13,778 nucleotides of DNA from JAXGQD01 sp964574395 (GCA_964574395.1 CAZNNL010000049.1:1-13778), one strand, 5' to 3'. Positions 6,449-13,725 are shown, counted from the first letter of the stretch. Numbers and translations are program-made. Notes: generated by a model from the letters alone, not told the origin.

Positions 6449-8185
6449 TTAGTACTTTTTCCTAAGCGTGTAAGTGGTATGCAAGTATTGATGTGCTTTT
6501 TCGCCGTACGGCTCGCCGAGGAAGTCTTCGTATATTTTGATGACTTCGGGATTTTTGTGTGATTGACGGATTTTTTTCTTTCTGTCACCACTATAAATTG
6601 CGTTCATGCGTTTTTGAATTACTTCTATATTTCCGTGTGTATAAGGTTGGCCACCACCAGCGATGCAGCCCCCTGGACAAGCCATTATTTCCAAGGCGTC
6701 GTAATGTGCTTCCCCGCGGCGTATGCGGTATAAGAGTTCTCTGGCATTGCCTAGACCACTGGCACAAGCAATTTTGAGTTCGCGATCGCCAATAGTAACT
6801 GTTGCTTCCTTAATGCCTTGTATGCCGCGCAGTGCTGTAAAATCAAGTTCCTGTAATTCTTCGCCAGTCATCCATTCATAGGCAGTTCTGAGCGCTGCTT
6901 CAATAACACCACCACTGCTGCCGAAAATTAACCCGGCCCCGCTAGATTGCCCCATCAGCTGATCAAAATTGGAATCAGGAAGGTGAGGGAAGTCAAGCGA
7001 TAAGTCCTTGAGCATATGCCCTAGTTCACGTGTCGTGATGACGATGTCAACGTCGCTGATGCCGCCATCTTGCCCTAGTTCAGGGCGTGCAGACTCGTAT
7101 TTTTTAGCGACACATGGCATAACGGAAACGACGATCATGTCTTCTGGCTTAATGCCCATCTTCTCTGCTAGATATGTTTTGGCCAAAGAACCGAACATTT
7201 CGTGGGGTGATTTACAAGTAGAAGGAATGTCTAGCATGTCGCCAAAGTTATGTTCGATGAATTTGACCCAGCTGGGGCAGCAAGAGGTGAGTATGGGTAA
7301 ACGACCGTTGTTTTGGATGCGGTGTACCATCTCGGCTGCTTCTTCCATAATGGTTACGTCAGCTGCGAAATCTGTGTCGTAGACTTTATCAAAGCCCATG
7401 GCGCGGAGAGCGGTGACCATTTTGCCAGTAACATCAGTACCTGCAGGCATGCCGAAAGTTTCACCGAGCGCGACACGAACAGCTGGTGCAGTTTGGACAA
7501 TGACTGTCTTGTCGGAGCTCAGCGCATCCCAGACGAGATCTTCGTTATTGATTTCGGTAAGTGCAGCCGTAGGACAGACAGCGACGCATTGACCACAAAA
7601 GGTACAGTTCGTTTCATGCATCGGTCTATCGAAAACCGTGCCGACAACTGTGTCAAAACCGCGTCCGACATCGGTTAGCGTGCCTACTGTTTGCACTTTG
7701 TTACACATCGTTCCACAGCGTTTACACAAAATACACTTGGACATGTTGCGCACGATGGACTTTGAACTAGAGTCTACTTTTGTAACGGTGCGCGCGCCTG
7801 GATAACGGATTCTTTTGATACCCGCGTCCGCAGCTAAACTTTGTAAATCGCAGTCACCATTCTTAGGGCAGACGAGGCACTCTGTCGGGTGATTGGAGAG
7901 TAAGAGTTCAATCATCATACGTCTAGACTTGATGACTTTGATGGAATCTGTGCGGATGTTCATCCCATTTTTACAAGGCGTGGAACATGCGGTTATCATC
8001 TTATCCCAACCTACCTCTTCCACTACACAGACACGACAAGACGAACTTTCGTTGACCATTTTGACGTCGTGTAAGTCGAGATGGCAAAGCGTTGGAATAA
8101 TGATGTTTAATTGGCGGGCCGCCTCTAATATGGTAGTGCCTTCTTCAACTTGAATAGGCGTATCGTTAATTGTTAAGTTAATCAT
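6449..8185 (-). CDS. hydA: [FeFe]-hydrogenase catalytic subunit, HydA/HndD type
   Basis: Catalytic subunit of a soluble trimeric hydrogenase that makes H2 using electrons from NADH, probably together with reduced ferredoxin. 578 aa. Domains in order: plant-type [2Fe-2S] (C34, C50, C53, C67); His-Cys3 [4Fe-4S] (H99, C103, C106, C112); two [4Fe-4S] clusters (C151/C154/C157/C161 and C194/C197/C200/C204); the H-cluster domain with TSCCPSW (proton-transfer C302, ligand C303), MPCVAKKYE (C358, K361) and EIMACPGGCIAGGGQP (C503, C507); and a C-terminal small-subunit-like region. All catalytic residues are intact. It lacks the extra C-terminal [2Fe-2S] module found in some HydA. AAAGGAG lies 12 nt before the ATG; hydB is 32 bp upstream. 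Last gene of the hydCBA operon. Confidence 0.96.
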   Translation of the reverse strand: MINLTINDTPIQVEEGTTILEAARQLNIIIPTLCHLDLHDVKMVNESSSCRVCVVEEVGWDKMITACSTPCKNGMNIRTDSIKVIKSRRMMIELLLSNHPTECLVCPKNGDCDLQSLAADAGIKRIRYPGARTVTKVDSSSKSIVRNMSKCILCKRCGTMCNKVQTVGTLTDVGRGFDTVVGTVFDRPMHETNCTFCGQCVAVCPTAALTEINNEDLVWDALSSDKTVIVQTAPAVRVALGETFGMPAGTDVTGKMVTALRAMGFDKVYDTDFAADVTIMEEAAEMVHRIQNNGRLPILTSCCPSWVKFIEHNFGDMLDIPSTCKSPHEMFGSLAKTYLAEKMGIKPEDMIVVSVMPCVAKKYESARPELGQDGGISDVDIVITTRELGHMLKDLSLDFPHLPDSNFDQLMGQSSGAGLIFGSSGGVIEAALRTAYEWMTGEELQELDFTALRGIQGIKEATVTIGDRELKIACASGLGNARELLYRIRRGEAHYDALEIMACPGGCIAGGGQPYTHGNIEVIQKRMNAIYSGDRKKKIRQSHKNPEVIKIYEDFLGEPYGEKAHQYLHTTYTLRKKY

Positions 8186-8217
8186 TTCGCTTGGAATCTC
8201 CTTTTCAATAGCTTGCT

Positions 8218-9798
8218 TTAGCTCACGCTGATTGCGTCAACGGGGCACTTAGCAGCACATGTACCGCATTTTACGCAGTGCTCTTGATCGATGATATGGA
8301 GTGCTTTGGGACTACCCGTGATACAGTCTGTAGGACAGTTGCGTTTACAAATACCACAACCAATACAGTTATCTTCAATCTCGTAATGCGTCAGCGCTCT
8401 ACATGCGCCAGCTGGGCATTTTTTTGTTAAAACATGGGAAAGGTATTCATCTTGAAAGAAGTCCATTGTTGAAAGCACTGGGTTCGGTGCGCTTTGTCCT
8501 AAGCCACAGAGCGAGGTGTCGCGGACAACCATGGAAAGTTCCTTGAGGTATTGCAGATCCCTTTCGCGTCCATCACCGTTGATGATTTTCTCAAGCATTT
8601 CTAGTATACGTTTTGTGCCGATGCGGCAAGGCGTACATTTGCCACATGATTCTTCTACAGTAAATTCCATGAAGAAGCGGGCAATGTCGACCATACAATC
8701 ATCTTCGTCCATGATAACCATGCCACCCGACCCCATGATTGAGCCGATTTTTACTAGTTCGTCAAAATCACAAGGGCTATCAAGGTTTTTTTCGGGGATA
8801 CAACCGCCTGATGGTCCTCCGGTTTGTACAGCTTTAAACTTCTTATTATCTTTGATACCTCCGCCAATATCGTAAATAATCTCACGTAAAGTTGTACCCA
8901 TGGGAACTTCTATCAGTCCAGGTTTCGCTACTTTACCGACCAAAGCAAAAACTTTGGTGCCCGGTGATTTTTCTGTACCAATGCTACGGAACCAGTCCAC
9001 ACCTTTTAACATAATCCAGTGGACATTAGCCAGTGTTTCCACATTGTTGACGATTGTCGGCATACCAAAGAGGCCTTTGTGTGCGGTGCGATATTTCTTG
9101 AAACGTGGTATACCACGGCGGCCTTCAATGGATTCAATCATCGCGGTACCTTCGCCACAAACGAATGCACCTGCTCCCAGCCTGAGTTCAATTTCAAAGG
9201 AAAAATTCGATTCAAGGATATTTTGTCCTAATAAATTGAGTTCTTTTGCTTTAGCAATGGCTGCACGTAAACGACGTACGGCTATGGGGTATTCAGCGCG
9301 AACATAAATGTATCCTTTGTCAGCACCTATAGCGTAGGCAGCTATCGCCATGCCCTCAAGGATAGCGTGCGGATCAGATTCTAGAAGGTGGCGGTCCATA
9401 TAGGCACCGGGATCCCCTTCGTCCGCGTTACACACCACATACTTGTGAGGAGCGTCATGTGAAAGCGCTTCTGCCCATTTACGGCCAGCAGAGAAGCCTG
9501 CTCCACCACGACCACGCAAGTTAGCACGCTTCATATCGTCTACAACCGTAGCGGGAGCGATAGCGTTTTCTAGTAAATCAGCGAGAGCTTTATAGCCATC
9601 TAGCGCTATGTATTCTTCAATATTATCTGGGTCGATGATGTCGCTGTTATGCATGGCAATGCGTACTTGTTTTTCAAAACCTTCGCCAGTCAGTCTGTAA
9701 CCATCTTCGACTTTTTCAACATCGGCTACCGTGGCCAAACGTGCATCCAGTTTTTCCAGTGCCGTAATCTTTAATTCACGTAAGTCTGTGTAATTCAC
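8218..9798 (-). CDS. hydB: NADH-binding hydrogenase subunit, HydB/HndC (NuoF-like)
   Basis: Flavin subunit that takes electrons from NADH. 526 aa, GTG start at 9798 preceded by GAGGGGG and overlapping the hydC stop (GTGA). NuoF core: FMN/NADH loops RGRGGAGFSAGRKW (residues 95-108) and GAGAFVCGEGTAMIESIEGRRG (208-229), ADEGDPGAYMDRH, and the [4Fe-4S] site C385/C388/C391 with C431. The C-terminus carries CPAGAC (461-466) and a two-[4Fe-4S] ferredoxin domain (C478/C481/C484/C488 and C508/C511/C514/C518), the extension expected in bifurcating-type HydB rather than in complex I. The N-terminal thioredoxin-like [2Fe-2S] domain of longer (about 600 aa) HydB proteins is absent. Assignment is strong; actual bifurcation is inferred. 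Confidence 0.95.
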   Translation of the reverse strand: MNYTDLRELKITALEKLDARLATVADVEKVEDGYRLTGEGFEKQVRIAMHNSDIIDPDNIEEYIALDGYKALADLLENAIAPATVVDDMKRANLRGRGGAGFSAGRKWAEALSHDAPHKYVVCNADEGDPGAYMDRHLLESDPHAILEGMAIAAYAIGADKGYIYVRAEYPIAVRRLRAAIAKAKELNLLGQNILESNFSFEIELRLGAGAFVCGEGTAMIESIEGRRGIPRFKKYRTAHKGLFGMPTIVNNVETLANVHWIMLKGVDWFRSIGTEKSPGTKVFALVGKVAKPGLIEVPMGTTLREIIYDIGGGIKDNKKFKAVQTGGPSGGCIPEKNLDSPCDFDELVKIGSIMGSGGMVIMDEDDCMVDIARFFMEFTVEESCGKCTPCRIGTKRILEMLEKIINGDGRERDLQYLKELSMVVRDTSLCGLGQSAPNPVLSTMDFFQDEYLSHVLTKKCPAGACRALTHYEIEDNCIGCGICKRNCPTDCITGSPKALHIIDQEHCVKCGTCAAKCPVDAISVS

Positions 9799-10292
9799 GC
9801 TTTTACCCCCTCTGCCAATCGTCCGCTACTATACTTTTTCAGAATGCTTTCAACATCACTTGGTTTAACATTGGGAAAAACGTCTTCGTTAATCATAACG
9901 GCAGGTGCTTGACTACAATCTCCTAAACAGCGCGTAGGGCTAATGCTAAAAAAACCATCGCTTGTAGTTTCACCAGAAACAATACCTAATTGTTTTTCGA
10001 ATTCACCCAGAACCTGCTGTGCACCTTTGACATAGCAAGCAGTCCCTAAACAAATGCTAATTTGATTTTCACCTTTCGGGCTTTGGGTAAAGAAAGAGTA
10101 AAATGAGACGACTCCATAAATTTTAGCCGGAGACATGTGTAAACGTTCAGCGATTAAAATTTGTGCTTCATCAGGAATGTAACCATAGTGATCTTGCGTA
10201 AAGTGAAGAATTTCGATTAAAGACGATTCTTCTAAACTTTCATCAAGTAAGTAGTCTTTTAAAGCCCGTAGCGTATCATTTTGTGAACACAT
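9795..10292 (-). CDS. hydC: [2Fe-2S] hydrogenase subunit, HydC/HndA (NuoE-like)
   Basis: Small electron-transfer subunit of the trimeric hydrogenase, 165 aa. An N-terminal helical bundle (EILHFTQDHYGYIPDEAQILIAERL, then YGVVSFYSFF) precedes a thioredoxin-fold [2Fe-2S] domain with CLGTACYVKGA (C81, C86) and RCLGDCSQAP (C122, C126). It starts at ATG 10292 with a GGAGG site about 7 nt upstream. First gene of the hydCBA operon, overlapping hydB by 4 bp. A Rex-like operator sits 31-48 bp upstream. Confidence 0.95.
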   Translation of the reverse strand: MCSQNDTLRALKDYLLDESLEESSLIEILHFTQDHYGYIPDEAQILIAERLHMSPAKIYGVVSFYSFFTQSPKGENQISICLGTACYVKGAQQVLGEFEKQLGIVSGETTSDGFFSISPTRCLGDCSQAPAVMINEDVFPNVKPSDVESILKKYSSGRLAEGVKA

Positions 10293-10322
10293 AAATCCTC
10301 CGATAAAATACTATTGATATAA

Positions 10323-10340
10323 TTGTCACAATAATAACAA
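10323..10340 (-). promoter_or_regulatory. Rex-like operator upstream of hydC
   Basis: On the minus strand the site reads TTGTTATTATTGTGACAA. Against the Rex consensus TTGTTAA-N4-TTAACAA it matches 11 of 14 defined positions, including both outer TTGTTA/ACAA arms. Rex is an NADH/NAD+-sensing repressor common in clostridia, and an NADH-linked hydrogenase is a fitting target. I could not define the overlapping -35/-10 boxes with confidence, and no rex gene is in the window. Confidence 0.5.
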
Positions 10341-10381
10341 AGATAGGCTTTAAAAAATGTGACACAGCTCTCATTATTAAG

Positions 10382-10399
10382 AATTAGCTATAGCTAATT
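10382..10399. promoter_or_regulatory. perfect 18-bp palindrome between the phosphatase gene and hydC
   Basis: AATTAGCTATAGCTAATT is a perfect 18-bp palindrome, 10 bp after the phosphatase stop and about 90 bp before hydC. There is no T-run after it and no loop, so it looks more like a dimeric-protein operator than a terminator. It could still form a cruciform or weak hairpin. Confidence 0.5.
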
Positions 10400-10408
10400 A
10401 CCTATAAG

Positions 10409-11581
10409 TCAGACGTATTCGACATCCACTTTCTTGCCTAGTTTTTTTAATAGCTCCATCATTTCCTGAACTTGTTGGAGTTTGGCGTTGAAATGTAGAC
10501 CTGGGTCTAACTCTTCGTGCTCCACGTTAATCGCCCGACCGATGGTAAAATGAATATCCGTAGCATCTTCGATAAATATCCGTGCAAGTTGTGAAGCGCC
10601 ATCGGTTTTAAAGCCCCAGTCAAAAAATTGACTATTACTCGTTAAAGCATTTTCTAAGTAAGCGCTACAAGCATGAACAGTTAACGCGCCTTCTGTAACA
10701 AGGTCTAGTCCTTTGATTGTCGATATAGGAGGAAGATTACTTTTCTCGTTATACTCTCCCGGGACAACTTCTTGTTCCAAACATCTTGCAACAATATGCG
10801 CACTGGTACCCCCGCAGACTACATGTTTACCTGGCTTTTGGAGAAAATTAGAAACCACCAGGGCATCATCTAAAGGATCAAGTGGAGGACCATATAGAAC
10901 GTTAACTTGTACTTTGGGGCGAATACTAAGTGCTGCAACGGTCGTATCGTCAGCGGCCGCATGTTTGTATAATTGTTTACAGCGGTCGACAAGCAAGTAG
11001 GCAAGCGACCTACCGCTAAGGCTAGGGTCGTAAATATCTTCCATGTAGCGTGCAACATCTGGCCAAAGCCAATCATTGTTCAGTGCTGGACCTGGACCTG
11101 CCTGAATGACACCATCACTGAAGGCGAGGAAACAGTCGTTTTCTTGAAGGTGGATGCGAGATTGGTAGACGGTTTTGCCATTAATAACCCTTGAGTATTC
11201 TTTGAAAGGAACATGTTTGCCATTTCTTAACATCAGGACTTTAGGGCTGTCGAACCTACTGATTTCAACATACTCGTGATTTACTATGCGAAATGTTGTG
11301 AATGTCGAGTAGGCAATATTAAGCTTCTTATCCACGGGCAAAGTCCCAGTAACCGTATCTACAGCCTCATCGAGGTTTAAGTTTTGGCTTAACATTGTCG
11401 CAAGCATTTTTGAAGTAAGTGTAGAGAGAATATTCGCCTTTACGCCACTCCCTAGCCCGTCTGCAAGCACCAGAACTTGAAGATTGGGTGTATCATTCAC
11501 GATTTCAACGTGATCACCGCACAGTTCTTCTCCATTTTTATTGAGGCGATAGTAAGCCATTTCACAACGACGATTAACCAC
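10409..11581 (-). CDS. SpoIIE/PP2C-type serine phosphatase linked to sensory hydrogenase
   Basis: Predicted Mn/Mg-dependent Ser/Thr phosphatase, 390 aa from GTG 11581; an ATG at 11560 (MAYYRLNKNGEELCGD) is an equally possible start, and neither has a clear ribosome binding site. Residues 8-221 form the SpoIIE fold: GEELCGD (D23), VLADGLGSGVKA (D41, G42), FLAFSDGVIQAG (D156) and HAAADDTTVAALSI (D211, D212), supplying the metal-binding acids. No membrane segment or sensor domain is seen. About 170 further residues (VLYGPPLDPLDDALVV, GKHVVCGGTSAHIVAR) form a C-terminal region I do not recognise. The gene overlaps the hydrogenase-like gene upstream by 8 bp with the GTG start, so the phosphatase is probably controlled by that protein. 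Its phosphoprotein target is not in view. Confidence 0.85.
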   Translation of the reverse strand: MVNRRCEMAYYRLNKNGEELCGDHVEIVNDTPNLQVLVLADGLGSGVKANILSTLTSKMLATMLSQNLNLDEAVDTVTGTLPVDKKLNIAYSTFTTFRIVNHEYVEISRFDSPKVLMLRNGKHVPFKEYSRVINGKTVYQSRIHLQENDCFLAFSDGVIQAGPGPALNNDWLWPDVARYMEDIYDPSLSGRSLAYLLVDRCKQLYKHAAADDTTVAALSIRPKVQVNVLYGPPLDPLDDALVVSNFLQKPGKHVVCGGTSAHIVARCLEQEVVPGEYNEKSNLPPISTIKGLDLVTEGALTVHACSAYLENALTSNSQFFDWGFKTDGASQLARIFIEDATDIHFTIGRAINVEHEELDPGLHFNAKLQQVQEMMELLKKLGKKVDVEYV

Positions 11582-13268
11582 GTTTTACGGCATCCTTCAA
11601 TTTGCTCAGCGCAGTTTTTGTGTCCGCAGTAGTTTCACCAAGAAGTAAAGCTATTTCTTGAACGGTCCGCATTTGCTTTTTGATTACCTCATCTGCAATA
11701 GCAATGGTTTGCAAGCTTGTGTCGAGCTTTTCTTGCTCAATGGCTATTTCTTGTGTAATGTCACGGAACAAACAAAAGAAGACATGATACGCAGGGTCAT
11801 AAACGATGGTTTGTGTCGCTATGAGTGCTATCTCAGGAAAATCAATGCGTTGCTCTGCGAATACGCCTTTACTCTCAAGCACATCATAAAATGGGGTTGG
11901 ATCTAGAATACTAACAATATGTTTACCAATGTAGTCAACGTGATTCTTAAGCCTAAACATATTGGCAAAAGCGGCATTCAGCTGCTGGATTTCTAAATGA
12001 TCATTCAAGAGCAGTAGCCCATTTGGGGAAGAATCAATCAAGTGAATGGAGAGTTTTTCGGCACGGTCTTTCAAGAAGGGGAGGCACATGGACAAATCTG
12101 CTTTACCACTGGCGACAGCTTTGGCTTTGCCGCGACAAGTATCGTAACCACAGCTGCTGCAATTTAGTTCGTCTTCCGGAGATAATTTGCCCATTTTTCT
12201 GAGGATGTCTGTAATAAGCTCATCAGTGATTGCTTCAGGTTTTGAGCGTCTTTTCGTGAATTGTTTTGTGATTTTTTCGGGGGACAGTTCAGCGACAGCG
12301 AGGTGCCTTTTGCCAGCAAAACGATCCACCGCCTGATAAGATGCCGACGGCGAGGTACAAAGTCGATTCATGGAAGGACCACCCACACAACTTCCGACAC
12401 ACGCAGACATTTCAATAAAACAAGATTCAAGTTCACCACGTTTGATCTCATCCAGTACTTTGATGCATTGCTCCATACCATCTACTGACATGTACACGTA
12501 GTCTTTGGATGCACAATTCATGGAGCGCAAAATCCCGCCAGTAATCGGAAAAAGCCTTGCCTTACCTTCCGCAGGCTCATCTTTAATATCGGGGATGTGA
12601 ATGTTTTCTTCTACTAGCCATTGCGCAAGTTCTTCAAAAGTAAGGACACAGTCAACAATGCCAGGGTAGTAGTCAGCTTCTTCCTTTTTAGAAATGCAAG
12701 GACCAACAAAAACTACTTTCGCTTGCGGAAAGGCTTCCTTGATTTGGAGTGCATGCGTCTGCATGGGGGAGAGAAAAGGGGCAAGATTGGGAATCTGCTC
12801 GGGGAAATATTTTTCAACAAGTAAGTTCACGGTATGGCAACAAGTAGAGATGTAAACTTGTCTCCCATCCGAGTTTTTTAGTAAGCGTTCGTATTCAGCC
12901 TGAATCTGCGTCGCACCAACGGCGGTTTCTTCAACTCCCGCGAAACCTAATTCTTGGAGTGCATGGCTTAAGCCTTTAAACGTAAGTCGTGGCTGATTAG
13001 CGATAAAGGAAGGCGCCAAACTAACGAAGACGGGATTATCCTGTTTTAGCAACGCTTTGGCAGCTGGTATGTCATTTCGCGTTTCTTTCGCTTTCTGAGG
13101 ACACACCACAAAACACATACCACACAGCACGCAATCTTCTGGCAAAATCTGCGCCTGATTCTGGTCAAATCCAATTGACTTTACCGGACAGCTACGAATG
13201 CACTTATAGCAATTCTTACAGTTTGCCTCTTTCATCCTTATGTAGTCGCTTTTGGCGGTGTAGGACAT
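11574..13268 (-). CDS. hydS: PAS-containing sensory-type [FeFe]-hydrogenase (HydS-like, group C3-like)
   Basis: Predicted H2/redox sensor, 564 aa, ATG 13268 after GAGGAGG. Domains: two [4Fe-4S] ferredoxin sites (C17/C20/C23/C27 and C46/C49/C52/C56); a divergent H-cluster domain with STCCHTVN (C143, C144), GPCISKKEEA (C191, K194) and IEMSACVGSCVGG (C290, C294), so the cluster-binding Cys are kept; an extra FeS motif NCSSCGYDTCRGKAKAVASGKA with a later C395; a PAS domain (about 405-505, SSPNGLLLLNDHLEIQQLN); and a C-terminal coiled coil (about 508-560). There is no small-subunit tail and the usual GGGQP is replaced by GGPSM. No kinase domain is present, so output probably goes through the overlapping phosphatase, as in phosphatase-linked group C3 enzymes. 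Catalytic H2 turnover is doubtful. Confidence 0.9.
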   Translation of the reverse strand: MSYTAKSDYIRMKEANCKNCYKCIRSCPVKSIGFDQNQAQILPEDCVLCGMCFVVCPQKAKETRNDIPAAKALLKQDNPVFVSLAPSFIANQPRLTFKGLSHALQELGFAGVEETAVGATQIQAEYERLLKNSDGRQVYISTCCHTVNLLVEKYFPEQIPNLAPFLSPMQTHALQIKEAFPQAKVVFVGPCISKKEEADYYPGIVDCVLTFEELAQWLVEENIHIPDIKDEPAEGKARLFPITGGILRSMNCASKDYVYMSVDGMEQCIKVLDEIKRGELESCFIEMSACVGSCVGGPSMNRLCTSPSASYQAVDRFAGKRHLAVAELSPEKITKQFTKRRSKPEAITDELITDILRKMGKLSPEDELNCSSCGYDTCRGKAKAVASGKADLSMCLPFLKDRAEKLSIHLIDSSPNGLLLLNDHLEIQQLNAAFANMFRLKNHVDYIGKHIVSILDPTPFYDVLESKGVFAEQRIDFPEIALIATQTIVYDPAYHVFFCLFRDITQEIAIEQEKLDTSLQTIAIADEVIKKQMRTVQEIALLLGETTADTKTALSKLKDAVKRG

Positions 13269-13333
13269 GGGGTGACCTCCTCTTGTGGATTGGTTTGTTC
13301 TTTTGGACTCCTTTTTGATATCGATATTAATTT

Positions 13334-13377
13334 ATTATAAGATTTGCGCCGTGAATAAAGATGTGACCAGCGTCACT
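13334..13377 (-). promoter_or_regulatory. hydS promoter with CRP/FNR-family-like activator site
   Basis: The -10 TATAAT (13334-13339, minus strand) has no recognisable -35. A near-palindrome TGTGACCAGCGTCACT at 13362-13377 matches 9 of 10 defined positions of TGTGA-N6-TCACA. Its centre (13369.5) is about 42 bp upstream of a start predicted 7 nt after the -10, the class II activator position. This suggests a CRP/FNR-family regulator turns the hydS-phosphatase operon on; which one is unknown. Confidence 0.5.
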
Positions 13378-13435
13378 CTATAGATTCAAATACAAGGCGG
13401 TCAAAATAACACTTATTAGTTATAATTTGGAGTGA

Positions 13436-13642
13436 GTTGGCGGATTATATCGATATGAAAAGATTAATAATACTTATCATGGAAAAATAATTGGATTAGA
13501 GAGCACTCTCATTGTCCTTGAGGGCACAACACTAGATGAATTAGAAGCGGATTTCTTAGAAGCAATTCAGGACTATCTTTACATGTGTGAAGCGCATAAC
13601 GAGTCGCCTGAGATTAGCGGAAAAGTCCTTAGTAGAGCTTAG
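13436..13642 (+). pseudogene. decayed HicB-like antitoxin fragment
   Basis: The frame between stops at 13433-13435 and 13640-13642 encodes YRYEKINNTYHGKIIGLEST followed by LIVLEGTTLDELEADFLEAIQDYLYMCEAH and ESPEISGKVLSRA. This matches the partial RNase-H fold of HicB antitoxins (G-I-x-F-x-G-x-T-x-x-E-x-x-x-x-F-x-x-A-x-x-D-Y-L, then the SGK strand). No ATG, GTG or TTG opens this frame, the N-terminal strand looks shortened, and the end lacks the usual RxxPELH helix. A TTG at 13438 in the next frame (LADYIDMKR) may be the original start, now frameshifted. A TATAAT at 13421-13426 may be its old promoter. No HicA toxin gene is visible. Confidence 0.6.
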
Positions 13643-13657
13643 TAGTAAGTCCCAAAT

Positions 13658-13677
13658 ATACTTGACAATACAAGTAT
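13658..13677. promoter_or_regulatory. inverted repeat ATACTTG-N6-CAAGTAT
   Basis: Two perfect 7-bp arms around a 6-bp spacer, a compact operator-like dyad, between the HicB relic and the following terminator. No gene in the window obviously uses it. Confidence 0.4.
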
Positions 13678-13692
13678 CTGAACAAATTAAGA

Positions 13693-13722
13693 AGCACCCC
13701 GATAGAATTCGGAGTGCTTTTT
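13693..13722 (+). terminator. Rho-independent terminator
   Basis: AGCACCCCGA (13693-13702) pairs with TCGGAGTGCT (13709-13718), one A-C mismatch in a 10-bp stem, 6-nt loop, then a T-run to 13722. It would end plus-strand transcripts from the HicB-like remnant. The putative group II intron begins three bases later. Confidence 0.75.
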
Positions 13723-13725
13723 CAC

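Noticed and set aside
7008..7678. Plus-strand open frames opposite hydA
   Set aside because: Shadows of a strongly conserved gene on the other strand; no motifs or ribosome binding sites.
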